Position numbers and translations under genes: made by a program. From contig NC_045436.1 in the NCBI RefSeq assembly GCF_002776525.5, positions 12,095,102 to 12,159,101 on the forward strand: a stretch of DNA of 64,000 nt, read 5' to 3'. The stretch is from Piliocolobus tephrosceles. Its lineage: Eukaryota; Chordata; Mammalia; Primates; Cercopithecidae. Shown here one piece after another: positions 45,591 to 58,398 of the stretch; the stretch's first letter is position 1, and every line of letters begins with the position of its first letter. Under the pieces are notes generated by a model. That model had not been told where the DNA came from and did not search any database. It saw only the letters and a program-made list of their open reading frames with translations.

Positions 45591-45898
45591 ATAAATGACA
45601 AATCTAGAGGTAAAGCTTCTAAGTCACAATCTCCTTTTTCTTATGATCCATTTTCTTGATTGACAAAAGTCACATCTCAATCTGCAGCTGGAGGGCAAGA
45701 TAACAAACACTCTTTTTAGGACATTTTTTTGTTGTCTGCCAGCATTTATTTAATGAAGTTTCGCTAGACGTAGGCAAGACTGCCACCTTCTCAACTGTCC
45801 ATCTCTAGAAAACTCTGAAACAATTAGAATGCATCCAAGGAAACAGAATTATGTAAGTTACCAGGTTTAAGGATGAAATTTTCTAGTCTCTTGCCCAT
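45591..45898. other. Unclassified DNA
   Basis: No gene or repeat recognised between the old repeat and the next LTR. Confidence 0.35.
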
Positions 45899-46389
45899 TG
45901 AGGTAGGAGGCAGTACTCAACTCTGGAGCAGGGACTTGGAAACTGAACTGGATTGAGGACTAGTTAAAAGGTCCGGGGCATCCGGGGCAAAAGCAACATT
46001 ACATAAGATATGCCCACCAGTGTGCTACATCAGTTTACCATTGCCACGGCAACACCCGGAAGTTACCATCCCTTTCCATGGCAGTGACCCAACGACTTGG
46101 AAGTTACCATCCTTTTCCTAGAAATTTCTGCATCATCCCACCTTAATTTGCATGTAGTTAAAAGTGGGTATAAACATGACTGCAGAACTGCCTCTCGGCT
46201 GCTACTCTGAGCTCACTGTCTATGGGGTGGCCCTGCTCCACAAGGAGAAGGACCTCTGCCGCTGCTATACGCTGCTGCTTCAATAAAAGTTGCTGTCTCA
46301 CACCACTGGCTCCCCCTTGAATTCTTTCCTGGGTGAAGCCAGTAACCCTCCTGGGCTAAACCCCAGTTTGGGGGGTCGCCTGCCCTGCA
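45899..46389 (+). mobile_element. Class I ERV-like solo LTR
   Basis: A GC-richer block with LTR order: an ETS-type 'CCCGGAAGT' (46055-46063), a TATA-like 'GGGTATAAACATG' near 46166, an AATAAA at 46282-46287, and a C-rich end finishing in CTGCA. A block 'GGAAGTTACCATCC' occurs twice (about 46058 and 46100). The family and exact ends are uncertain, and no internal retroviral sequence is attached. Confidence 0.6.
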
Positions 46390-46685
46390 TCGCTGTCAAG
46401 TTACTCAAATGCAAATGACTATATTTAAGTGAGATTAAACCATAGAGTTTAGATTGTCTTTATTAGAACTTTAATTTTCTCTAGGTGCATGTGTGTAAAC
46501 TTCATTCAATATTTATAGTGTCTCATTTTCATCAACAGTTTCTTAGAATATAATTTGTTCAGGTTATAAATAATTTTGGCCCTGCGTGAGCTCATAGTCA
46601 CTTGGGGTGAAGAGAAAACAAATTGCAGATCATCGAGTTGCAGAGAGGCTGTGCTAAAAGTGAGGAGAAGGTGCCATTGGTGTAG

Positions 46686-47250
46686 TGTGGTAGTCTTAAA
46701 GACGGCACCAAATTCTTTTACCTTCCTCCCATGAAGAGGTTCCATTTCCGTCCCCTCTTTACGAATTTGAGCAGGGTTGTGACTGTTTTGACCTGTAGAA
46801 GACAGAAGACGTGATGTTATGTGACTTCCAAGGCAAGATCCTCAGAGGCATAAGGTTTCCATCTGGCTTTCTGGAACCTCTACTATCTGGATGTTCCCTC
46901 TCAGAACACAAGCCCTGGGAGCCAGCGGCTGTACGGTGAGAATGCCAAGACTCACGGGAAGAGGATGTGTAAGTGGCCTGATGAAAGTCCCCGCTGAGCC
47001 TGCCAGTCATCCCCAGCCCAAGAACCCAACTTGCAGATGGAGAAACCTGCAGATGACTAAAAAGTGTGAGTCACCTCCAGCCAGTCAAGCCTTTCCAGGG
47101 TAGGCCCTGACATGGAACAGAGAAAACCATGCCTGCAATGTGCCTTTACTCCTGACCCACAGAAAGTCTAAGCATAATAAAATGGTTGACATTTTGTCAC
47201 TAAGTTTGGGGTGGTTTGTCATGTCACAATAGATAAATGGAATAAAATAG
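46686..47250 (+). mobile_element. ERVL/MLT-like LTR relic
   Basis: Starts 'TGTGGTAGTCTTAAAGAC' and ends with 'CACTAAGTTTGGGGTGGTTTG' followed by 'CACAATAGATAAATGGAA', an arrangement common to mammalian ERVL-type LTRs. Diverged. The exact family was not assigned. Confidence 0.5.
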
Positions 47251-50200
47251 ATAGTGATCATATATTTCAGAATTTTCAGATGGCCTTCATTTCAAATACT
47301 CAGTAACTTTCAATCCTAAAGATATTGGCCTAAAGCTTTCTTCTGATAAGAGCAGTCCTTAGACCACTTTTTCTGGCTGGGCAGGTTGAGGAAGGCTTCA
47401 AAGAGGAGGTAATGTTTGTCGATATTATTGAAAAATTACCAGATTCATTTCATGCATTCATGAAATAAACACCACTACTCAGGGCCAATACCTAGAAGCC
47501 TTTAATGCTTTGAAAAGCACCTAGAAATCATTTCTCGATTGCTTATTATTTGATCTTCAGTTTTGTCATCTGCCTGCACTTGGTACAAATTCTGTGTCAT
47601 TCTAGAGGTAATTTTGCAAGGCAAGCCAGTCAGTACTGTCACAGCGGATGATGGAAACAGGAATGCTGCCTTCTTTTGTCCCTACAAAGAATAAGAGGGA
47701 AGGCGAGAGGGGGGCACATGCAAGGATTCTGTTGCTTTTTCATCTTTCTGTTATCATTGTCTGTGTCAGCTCCTCAATGTAGGGGGACCATTTAGTCTTT
47801 GCATCTACAAAAAACAGGCCATTTTGTTCCTTTTTGCTAACCTAATTTTTAAAAATCATTTAATTGGGCCCAGAGGCTGTGCAATGGAAGGATATGGAGT
47901 TTGGGAAAAATAAAACCAATGAGTGAACCAGGACATTTTGTGTTCTTTAAGCTTTTAGGAGGACAAGTGCTGAGGACACTGTAACATTATTATTATGACG
48001 GATTAGCTGCCAACAGCATGATTTCAGAAAGAAAAGGAAGAAAAAAAGCCAGGTATTACACACAAGCAGCTTACTGTCAGTCCTTGAAAATAAAAATTTG
48101 AGATACAAGACAATGAATGCCATATTCAGGTATCATTAGTCTATTCTCTTTATATAGATTTCATATTAATCTGTTTATTATAAATATGTTTCACATGTCA
48201 ATTTTCTTCTGAGTATTTCCACTTTATTTTTTCTCTACCCCCAGATTTCTCAGCACCAAACTCTTAGCTACTATCTTTTCTGGCAAATTCAAATCCCAGA
48301 AGGTATCTCCTGCCACAATATCACAACTAATTTTCTCCTTTCAATTAAAGGTCATAGTTTGTTTGAAAGAGCAAAAAGAACTGCAAGAAGCATATTGACA
48401 CTGTGTAAATGAGAGCTGAACATCAAGGAGTGTACAGTTAATGAACAAAAGATCATTGCTTAGTGTCTAACTGCAGCATTAAGGCTTCGTATTGAATTCA
48501 CTGAAAAGGTGATGTGACAGAGGACAAATGGGACTAGGTGAGGGGCTTCACCTTGTTCCGTGGGGGCTCCAACCTCCTCTATTACTTCCTATGTATTGTT
48601 TTATTCTCAGAACTTAAATGTCTGTTTGAGGGGGAAAAATGCATTCTTCTGTCTTGTGCAGAGATATATAATATAGTGCTTATAACATGTGTACTGGTTT
48701 ATATTATTAAATACAATAACTTGCATTTTTATGCAGTGGGCTAAGAAAAACATATTTAAGGAGAAAAGGCCATTCTGAAGCACATTTTTAAGTGTTAGGG
48801 CTATTGATTCGAAGACTACATGTTGTAAGTGTGTAAATATTAAATGTGAATATAACTATATTTTATGATTTAATTGCTAATAAGAGAGCAGAATGATAAA
48901 CATCTAAGAGGAAATGTGTAAAAACTGAATTGCAGGAATGTATTTGTATCTTATGTCAAAGAAAAATTACTGAAGATACTTGTTAAAGATGATAAGGAAG
49001 ACTTAATTCAAAATGAGCTACTACAATGGGGGTTGGAGCAGGTGAGAGACACTGGGCTTAATTCCAGATACAATAAGATAAAAGGATTTATAGCAAAGGA
49101 GCAGGGTCAGGGATTGGTGGATGGACAATTACTAGGAAGTATGGTAATTATTTGTTCAGCTGACCTAAGGAGTTTTGCTGAAGACAGGCCAGGTGATAAA
49201 ATTCAGAGAGTAGTCAGACCAAGAATTGGGGGTGGAGGGGTGCTTTCATAAATTGACTCAGCACGATTCTTGCTAAAGCTGGACAATGCAGAGATGAACA
49301 CAGAAGCCCAAAAGTCAGAGCCTAATTGAGAAGAGTTCAGAGGATCCTGAAAAGAGTTTGGTGAAGGAGAGACTCATTGTCACATAACAATGTTTTTAGT
49401 TAGATACATACTTTGCAGTTAGTTATGCTGTGTTAATAGAGTTACACATGAGTGTGAGTGTGTGTACGTGTGCATGTGTAGGTATGTGTTTGTGTTTTCC
49501 ATAAAGAGGACATAAAATGTATTTTATACTATAAATTTCAGTATGTATCTTTTCATTGGAATGTCAATCCAGTGTTTGCTAATAGCTCACAGATTTATGT
49601 TTGTGAAAAAAGAAATACTGGTTGTTAGAAAAGGAAGTTGTTATATTGTTTTCCAAGATGAAACAGTTATAAGGTACATAGAAATCTTATCTTTAATGCA
49701 AACTTTATGTTTTAATCCTTCATAAGACTTGACTGTCAGCTGCCAGGTATACATTACCAGCACTGTAGTAATCAATTTTAAAATATTTTAGTGTTAGGAG
49801 AGATTAATCATTTGTTTAGGTTTTATAATTTAAAGACCCTAGGTGTATGTTTTAATAACCACTCATGTAAAATTTAAAAAATACAATTTCTACTGATCCA
49901 GTACTAAAGATGCTAATAGACGAATAATGTGTATTAAAGTGCACATTTTAGAAACAGTGAACATTTCAAAAAGGTTAAAAGAACAATTTTGTTATATCAT
50001 CTTTCAATGTTCATTTAATTTCTATGGATCATTTTCCTTACCTTTAAAAATTAAGGTTTAAATTAATATGCCTTTATCTTTATGGTGCTATTGCTAAAAG
50101 TCAATTGCTCACATAAATATTCTTTGTCTAACAATTAGAGACAATCTGTTTAGTAACTAACAAGTTCAATCTTTTGATGAACAAATTAACTTTTCTGAAA

Positions 50201-50808
50201 ATATATAGAGGTAATATACAAATATGTGACATAAGCTTTATCCTAAAAACACTTTAGCATTTACCTCAAGTGGCAAATCTAACACACATGAAAGGATTCC
50301 AGACAACATAAAATTAGAACAAATGTGTATTAGATGAGATAGAAAAGCTGAGAAAGCTCACAGGCAAAAGAGATCAAGGAGTTTTTGTGGATAAAGCTCT
50401 CCCCATCTGACAATTCAGGATATTTAATGCTTTCTGTTAACCATCTCATTGTAAATGTATACCTAAATTCTTACTGTAAAGATGTAACTACACTTAGAAA
50501 TGAAAGTAAGGGAAGTTCATCTTTTTTTCATTTTAAGAAGTGTTCACTGACAAAAATTAAACAATTTCCTTTGAAAAATGTGATTTCACTTACATTTTTT
50601 AATGTGCAATTTGCAAAAATAGAGTATTAGTAATAAATGAAACATTCACAAGTTTTGGTGTCACAAAGATCAAAGAGAATAAGGCAAATCTTATTTGTTA
50701 GATTTTCACACTCAGAATTAGAAAGTAAATTATTCTAGAGGAAGGGGTTATCCCTGAAAGGACAAAAAAGATTTCCAAGTCTGAGTAATGCACACTGGTC
50801 GAGGAGTG
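47251..50808. other. Unclassified AT-rich DNA
   Basis: No gene recognised. The part at about 48990-49380 is less AT-rich and could be an old retroviral internal relic, but nothing diagnostic was found. A short TG-rich run lies at about 49453-49490. Confidence 0.35.
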
Positions 50809-50821
50809 ATAAAAGGTTCTT

Positions 50822-51067
50822 GTTTGTTTGTTTCTTTGTTTTGAGACGACGTCTCGCTCAGTCACTCAGGCTGGAGAGCAGTGGCATAGTTATTGCAGCC
50901 TCCGCTGTCTGGGTTCAAGAGATTCTCCCACCTCAGCCTCCCGAGTAGTAGAGATGGGGTTTCACCATGTTAGCCAGCCTGGTCTCAAACTCCTGGCCTC
51001 AAGGGATCCTCCTGCCTTGGCCTCCCAAACTGCTAGGATTACAGGTGTGAGCCACCACACCTGGCCA
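50822..51067 (-). mobile_element. Alu with an internal deletion, minus strand
   Basis: A minus-strand Alu lacking about 50 bp between its two arms: 'CTCCCGAGTAG' is followed directly by 'TAGAGATGGGG' near 50950. A perfect 13-bp target-site duplication 'ATAAAAGGTTCTT' lies at 50809-50821 and 51068-51080. Confidence 0.92.
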
Positions 51068-51080
51068 ATAAAAGGTTCTT

Positions 51081-51728
51081 TAGACAGAGTTCACATTTTT
51101 AATATGGGCCAGTAGTTCCATAATGTGGCCCTTAAAATTTCAAGGCAAGAAAATTTAGATAATAATTCATTATGTGATCACTTCGAGCAAAAACTCAAAA
51201 TACAATGTTTAACTTACACAATAATAATAGTGGAACTCTAAGCATCTGAGAGCCTAGCAGGATGAGAGTAGATGGAAAATATATCAGAGAGGACTTTCTA
51301 CTAATCTTCAAAATTAATCCAGATGAAATCTTACTGTGGAGAAGATAACTTGGGGCAAACAAGGAAAATTATACGAAAAAGATATAATGGATCTGTATTA
51401 TTGGGGATTAGACAGATAAAATGGGTAACAGGTGGAAAGAAAACAAGAGGACTTTTCATGGATGATCACCAAGTGACTTTCCAGTGTTGAACATATAGGA
51501 CACAATTAATAAATATTCCCTAGCAAATTCTACATTCTAACATGAAGATACCTAATATCCTAGAAGAACAGAGTGCATGGAATATAAATATGAAACAGGG
51601 TCTGAAAACAAAGTGGAAAAATGCTAGTTATATACCACGAGAGAAAAGTTCAATTTTAAAACAGCCATTTAATAAAATATGAATACTACTTAACACTTAC
51701 AGAAATATCTTAAAGAAAAAAAATTTTA
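51081..51728. other. Unclassified DNA
   Basis: No gene or repeat family recognised between the two Alus. Confidence 0.35.
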
Positions 51729-52011
51729 GGCCGGGCGCGGTGGCTCAAGCCTGTAATCCCAGCACTTTGGGAGGCCGAGACAGGCGGATCACGAGATCAG
51801 GAGATCGAGACCATCCTGAGTAACACGGTGAAACCCTGTCTCTACTAAAAAAATACAAAAAAATTAGCTGGGCATGATGGCGGGCGCCTGTAGTCCCAAC
51901 TAGTTGGGAGGCTGAGGCAGGAGAAGGGCGTGAACCCGGGAGTCGGAGCTTGCAGTGAGCTGAGATCCGGCCACTGCACTCCAGCCTGGGCGAGAGAGCG
52001 AGACTACGTCT

Positions 52012-52058
<47 letters not shown>
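51729..52058 (+). mobile_element. AluY of Old World monkey type with an A46 tail
   Basis: An AluY with 'CTCAAGCCTGTAATCC' and 'GAGCTGAGATCCGGCC', followed by 46 uninterrupted A residues (52013-52058). 'AAAAAAAATTTTA' flanks both sides as the target duplication. The pure long tail and few substitutions point to a recent insertion. Confidence 0.93.
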
Positions 52059-52064
<6 letters not shown>

Positions 52065-52145
52065 GAGTTAGATGCATTCATAAAATCAACAGGATACTGT
52101 AAAATGTTCACATTTTTTCAATGCCTTTTTAAAAGGAACATAAGA

Positions 52146-52450
52146 GGCCAATCACGCCTGTAATCCCAGCACTCTGGGAGGTTGAGGCAGGCAGATCACT
52201 TGAGGTCAGGAGTTCAAGACCAGCCTAGCCAACATGGTGAAACGCCGTCTGTACTGCAAATACAAAAATTAGCCAGGTGTGATGGCACATGTCTGTAGTC
52301 CCAGCTACTTGGGAGGCTGAGGCAGTAGGATCACCTGAACCTGGGAGGCGGAGGTTTCAGTGAGTTGAGATCACACCACTGTACTCCAGACTGGGTGACA
52401 GAGTGTGACTCTGTCTCGAAAAACGAAAAACAAAATAAAACAACAAAAAC
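52146..52450 (+). mobile_element. Alu lacking part of its 5' promoter region
   Basis: A plus-strand AluS-like copy that opens 'GGCCAATCACGCCTG', so about a dozen bases normally lying between GGCC and TCACGCC are missing, in the polymerase III A-box area. Flanks 'GGAACATAAGA' and 'AGAACATAAGA' form a near-perfect target duplication. The tail is an AAAAC-type repeat. Confidence 0.88.
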
Positions 52451-52454
52451 AGAA

Positions 52455-54687
52455 AGAACATAAGAAAACATAGATTGTACAAAATTGTACATCAAATTAT
52501 AGTTTCTTTGTCATTTCCCAACATCATCTCAGTTTAACAGTTGGATAACTTTCGCAGTTATGGGTAAATATGAATTAGATTAAAATTGGAAAAGACAAAT
52601 CCAGTGAACTATTTATGACCCTTCATAAACCATAAGGCACTAACAAATTTAGATAAATGAGGGAGGAAAATGAGCACACAAGTTCAATAAATTAACTGAT
52701 AGCATAATTGAAATGAATATTTTGCTGTGAGAATAAATGTTTATTATACAAGAAAAGCATGTTAGAGAAAAAGACGAAACTGAGTAAACCTCCAAAACAA
52801 ATAAAACATATTTCTGTATTAATGAAATGGGGTTTTTGATTTGCTTTTGCAGACTTGATAAACATGACAGAGGAAATGACTAGATTTCAGGAATGATTTA
52901 TGTTTGGCCACTGAATGCAATGGAACCAACACTGGAAGTGAATAGTTAATATCACTGTTCTTACTAATTCATTCACAAGAAAGGACAGAAAAGCAAAATA
53001 TCAAAGGAGCACTGGGAATGACTCTACTAATAGTGCAGACCCTTTGGGCAAAAAGAGACTCAGAAGTGTACTTTACTCAAAAAGACCATTAGACTGTAAC
53101 TTTATTAACTTACAATATAGGACATGGCAATGGGTACCAGGAGGGATTCTCTGAACCCAGAGCAACAAGAGGACATTCTCCAAGCAGAAGACAGGTGGTT
53201 TGCTGTCCATTACCCAACTGCTTTATCTCCAAAGGGAAAAAATTAATAACCTCTACGGTTTTCTGTGTTCACATTAAAATAAAGCATACACAGACCTCAA
53301 ATTTACTACACTTGCCAAAGAACCATGGATATGTATTTCTTTCACATTTAAATTTTAACCAGATGTAAATAATGCAAAACACATTTTAAAAAATTTTTAA
53401 TAATTTTTTAATATAAAACAAATCATATTGTGGAATTCATATTCTATCTTGTATGAATACACCCGTTAGTGAAAATTTTTTAAAAGATATCAATTTGAGT
53501 ACATTTTCTATAAATTTAATGTATCATGATATACTATAAATTACATACTATAGTGCTGTAGCAAAAGTCATTTGTAATGGCTCTAGAGAAAAGAACTAGA
53601 AATAATATTGCAAATTTAATTTAACTTGCTTTATTTGAATAAATATTATTTAAGCCAGAAGAAAATTCACTAGAAACATTAAAAAAAATCATAAGTTACA
53701 TTCTTCATAAAATAGTAATACATTTTCTTTACAAAAGAAAATGTTTGAACCTATTAAATTTAGACAATAGAACAAAGCTTGATCTCAAAGTAAATCAAAA
53801 TATAGTAGTAAATATGCCTAATATATGGGTCTGCTAACAAGATAATGTATGGTCATTACAATGTATACTTTGCTAAAAGAAGTAATTTGTTCCAATTATT
53901 CAAAAAAGTTAAAATTTTTACTATCCAAACAGGATAACATTACTGTTAGTGATTACTACATCTTGAAATTTTCTGGAATAGACACATAAAGTGGATCTGA
54001 GTACATGAATTGGTAGGGATAAAGGGGTGCTAGTGCCAGAATAGGTTTATTATGCTGTTACTTATACCCTAAGATATTGCGAATAATTGTAGATTTTTTA
54101 AAAAATAGTATAGAAAATTACTCTTTAATAGTTTTTCAAACAATTCACTTCGCTTTATAAGGCCAGGAATATCTTCAGGGAAATTTTCAAGTAAGATTAA
54201 GCAGGGAGACAGACTGCCTCAAAACATGTGCATGTACTTGCAAAAGAGGCATCAATGCAGAGCCTTTGTTAACATTTTCGTTTTAATTACCAGCTAAATT
54301 GCACTTATTTGTAATTATGAAAATCAGCACCCTGAAAGTTATTTTTAAAGATTGTACTCTACAGAGAAATCATTGTTGTTGTTGCATAACTAAAACCTTC
54401 ATCTCATATGCAACACCTAGCATTTGAGAATTGGGTTTTGTGACTTTTCTCCTCATTTGGTACACACAGAAATTTACACAATTCAAAAATTAAATAATCT
54501 ACTTTATCTGTATTTCAATTTTAACAGTTACATACCAGACACAAGGAATCGAGTCAATTACCTGGCTGAAACTAAATATGTTCTCATTTAACATCACACA
54601 GGGTAAGTTATAAAAATTTAGTACTCAATTTTAATTGTTTATTTGGACATTTACTGTCACATGGATAAGATTATATGTGAATTTGTT
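52455..54687. other. Unclassified AT-rich DNA
   Basis: No gene or repeat recognised. A very AT-rich, self-complementary stretch lies near 53385-53415. Confidence 0.35.
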
Positions 54688-54815
54688 GGGATTTTACTGG
54701 GCTTAATACCTGGGTGATGTAATAATATGTACAACAAAGCCCAAGACACGTGTTTACCTGTGTAACAAACCTTCACATGTACTCCCAAACCTAAAATTTA
54801 AACAATTTAAAAACT
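54688..54815 (+). mobile_element. Short L1 3' end (L1PB/L1MA type)
   Basis: Only the last part of an L1 3' UTR: 'GGGCTTAATACCTGGGTGATG', 'GTACAACAAAGCCCAAGACA', and 'GTAACAAACCTTCACATG' before an A-rich end. Severely 5'-truncated. Confidence 0.8.
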
Positions 54816-57050
54816 ACCTGAATATCTTACATTATGAGTAAAGCAACCAAAAAGATTGTCTTATTGATATTTGAGTTTTCTTGGAATTAAAATGTAAATG
54901 GCATTCCAGGCAATTTTTGAGAGGCGGAATTTTATTTTTCATCCACATCTTAATTTTTTGAACCTCACCAATTGGTATCTTACTGTAACATTTGTTAAGA
55001 GGCTGGGATTATGTAAAAATGTTATCTGTATTTGTGTTTTATGCAGCAGTTAAAAATATGCACATATTTTACACACATAAGCCTAATTTGTTTTGAGGTT
55101 TTGGCTCTAAAATGCAGAGATGACTGCTACTCTAAGACATTGAATATATTTTATTTAAAATACAGCACTAAACTTTCAAGTAAACAGTAAGATATACCTT
55201 ACAATTTGAGAGACAACATTTTATTTTCCTTACACAGAATGCTATAAGCAATGATTTTTGCCAAATGCTATTTGAACATAGCAACATTTACAAAAAAAAA
55301 TAAAACTACTTAGTATTAAGAAATTTGTTTCACTCTTTTTAAATTATATCAATGAAATTCAAGCATCTATACTTGAAGGGAAAAAAATCTACAAATTCAA
55401 ATGTATACACATTCAGAACATGCATTTTGTTATAGTAAATGGACTTTTTAATGATCCATTCAGTGAGGAAAATTTGTTTCTCAGCAGGAATTCCATAGAT
55501 TTCAAAACTCTCTGAATGCACAATAATAAAATTACTCAAGCTCAGGTACTGCCTTTTTTATTATTTTTAGCATCTGCCATTCTTCCATGAAAGCACATTC
55601 ATTTGTTCTGTCACCTAATTATCATCATGGCAAGTTATGACAAACCAAATAGATTGGGTAGGGAATCAAAGATAACATGTTTGTTCACAGAAATAATCGT
55701 ATCTGTTTGCCTTCTTCTCCAGACACCTCTCAGCCATTTTACTATTTCATTCTCTGAAACTCAGATAAAAGTCCAGTTGCATTGATCTGAATTACTCTGA
55801 ATAAAATCTGCATTTTATGGAAAACTCAGGAATGTGAATATCGAGCATGCCAATAGAACTGACTCTCCAAATTGGGGGATTTTTGAAACTTTATTTTATA
55901 TATATATAGTGAAAACACCCCTAAATGTTTAGTTGAAATTCCCTTTGTATTTTGCTTCAGTTATGTTTAAATTAGAAAAATGCAACACAATAGAGCAGAT
56001 TCACCTGCTTTAGCAAACGTGACCAGGATTGTGTTTCAGTTCATTTTAAGTTATTACCATGACAACTGTCTTTCTCACACAAATTAATGAATAACCTTAT
56101 CAAATAAATTTATGAAACATCACTGTGATTTGAGTTGGGAAGTTTAGTACCAGTGCACTTTATAACAATCTACAAAGTGGGTGTAATTTGTTAAAGACTA
56201 CCATTAACATCCCGACTTTGAAAGCTATAAATTTAGTTATTCAGATTAATCAGAAACTCTCATTTATCAATGAAAAATATTCCTGAAATGTTAAACAACA
56301 GTACTTTAATGTATTGTTTTTATAATTATGTAAATCATCTTTGAATGGCAAAAGTTGATGTGTATATTTTTTATATATAGAACTCTCAGACTACTTAGAC
56401 TCTGGAAATTTCCAGAGCAAAATCAAATCAAGAGTTTAATGGAACCTGCCTCAAGACAGCACTTCACTCTGCATTACACACTGCTGTAAGTCATTTAAAC
56501 TTGGTTCAGTCTACAAACGTTTATTGACTGCCATTTGGGTGCCTGTCATTGTGCTAAAATGCGAAGAACGTGGAAAAGATATTCCATACCTCAAAGAGCT
56601 ACAGAGCTACAATCCAGTGGCGAACCCAGCCAAGCAAATCAGCCCCATTTTATTACCGTTGTAAGGGAATATGCTGGATGCAGTGGGAGTAAGGAGGAAG
56701 AACACACAGCCCAACCTGAAGCGGGGCAGGGAGGGCTTGTCATAGAGGCTAGCACCTCCGCTGTCCTTGGTGGCTAAGATGAAGTAAGGTAGTCTGAGAA
56801 GATGAAAAGTTCTGTTGTTGTTGTTCATTTGTTCTGAGGTAACACCAACCGCATGAACAGAAAGATGACAGGCCTGCAACACAGTCCATACGGCTGGCTC
56901 AGAATTTGGTGATTTCCATTCATCAAAGCAACAGATGCTTATTTTAATAGTTTAGTAGTTGCTATAAGTTTTTATGTTCTTCATTTCTATATGTGTAAAT
57001 TTATAAAGCAAAAAAAAAAAACTACCAACATCAATTGATGTTAATATTTC
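54816..57050. other. Unclassified AT-rich DNA
   Basis: No gene recognised. The text around 56510-56570 ('TTTATTGACTGCCATTTGGG') resembles an old mammal-wide repeat. A short (TTG)n lies near 56813. Confidence 0.35.
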
Positions 57051-57560
57051 TGTTCATCGTTTTTTCAAGGTAGCTACATAAATTTTATTAAATTGGAGTC
57101 ATTGGATGCATGTAGTTTGATACCTGGTTTTCAACTTAATATTGCAAACATTTTCACATGCCATTAAATATTTTAAGTTATCTTTAAAAATTGTTTATTA
57201 GCAACTGCAAAATATGCCATCATCAAAATGTACCAAAGTATATTTAATTGTGGGCTTCATTTTGGCATTTAGTGATTTATAAATTTTTTTAAGAACTGTG
57301 AAAAATCAATATACATACATGTATAATATCTCTGATTATCTTTTAACATAGATTTTGAGAACTAGGATTATGGGGGAAAGAATACATTTTTAGAGATTTT
57401 CATATGCATTCTCAAACTGCTTTCCAGGAAGAATACATTCTTACCAATAGTATATGAGTGGTTTCATTGTCTAAGTATCTCTTATCATACCTATATGTTT
57501 ATTAGCTGGATAACTGTTTTATCTTGGTCTAACTTTGCATTTTGAATATCAAAATAAACA
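57051..57560 (-). mobile_element. Old L1-like relic, minus strand
   Basis: The sequence order resembles an inverted old L1 3' part: 'GAGAACTAGGATTATGGGGG' near 57358, 'CTCAAACTGCTTTCCAGG' near 57411 and 'ACATTCTTACCAATAGTATATG' near 57436. Highly diverged. Confidence 0.4.
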
Positions 57561-58273
57561 TGAAGGTTTTTGTTCACATTATATGTAGTAATAATTCTTA
57601 TTAAGCCACTATGACAGCATGAGCTCATGGGTAACCTGAAAACTTAGAAAGAAAAAGTCTGTTTTTTTCAAAATGAGAGACCTTTAAGAGGATAGCGTTT
57701 GTCAGTAACTGACATTTTTTTGAATCACTCCTTATCAAATGACTGGCCATGTGCTATATTAATAAAGAAATACATAGCAGAAGTAAAACTGAAGTTACGG
57801 AATATCAAATTCACATTTACTCCTTGACTTTCTCATTCACACTTTTTTCATTATACTACAAATTGAGATTATGTAATATTGAACTTCCTTTAGAATTCAG
57901 AATATTTCTGTACATCTTCTCATGCTTCAGCATAACCCAAAATGGGACAAGTTCTCTTAGCAGATTTTTTTTCAAGTCCAAAAGAAGAACTTTGAATAAA
58001 GTCTCAAACTCCAGGGTTAATCTCCTTGACCAACCAGTAACCAACAGTATTTCCAAGTAAGGCTACAACCATGCAGTAGATTCAGAAATGGCATCAACAA
58101 TGTTTAATGTCAAATTGCAGTCAAAGCCAACATTTGCTATAACTGGGAAAACCATGATATAGGTGCCTTTGTTTGCTGTAGATATGAACAACATTAATTT
58201 ACTTTGAAGAGATTCTTAGGGAGGTTGCAGAACTCTGGAGTTCTAGAGAATACAAATATCTGATTTAATGTTT
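57561..58273. other. Unclassified AT-rich DNA
   Basis: No gene recognised. The 103-codon frame at 57749-58060 has no family signature and starts in AT-rich DNA. Confidence 0.35.
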
Positions 58274-58398
58274 GAAGATTCTATAAAACATACATATACA
58301 TAAAATTGAAGATTCTATAAAACATATATATATACATGAAGATTCTATAAAACAAATATACATATACATGAAGATTCCACAAAACATGTATACCGCCA
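58274..58398 (+). repeat. AT-rich minisatellite, four units of 30-34 bp
   Basis: Units begin with 'GAAGATTCTATAAAACA' at 58274, 58308 and 58338, and with 'GAAGATTCCACAAAACA' at 58370, followed by variable (CATATA)-type spacers. Confidence 0.92.

Noticed and set aside
49033..49251. 72-codon frame as a possible retroviral remnant
   Set aside because: The composition is suggestive but there is no domain or LTR to support it.
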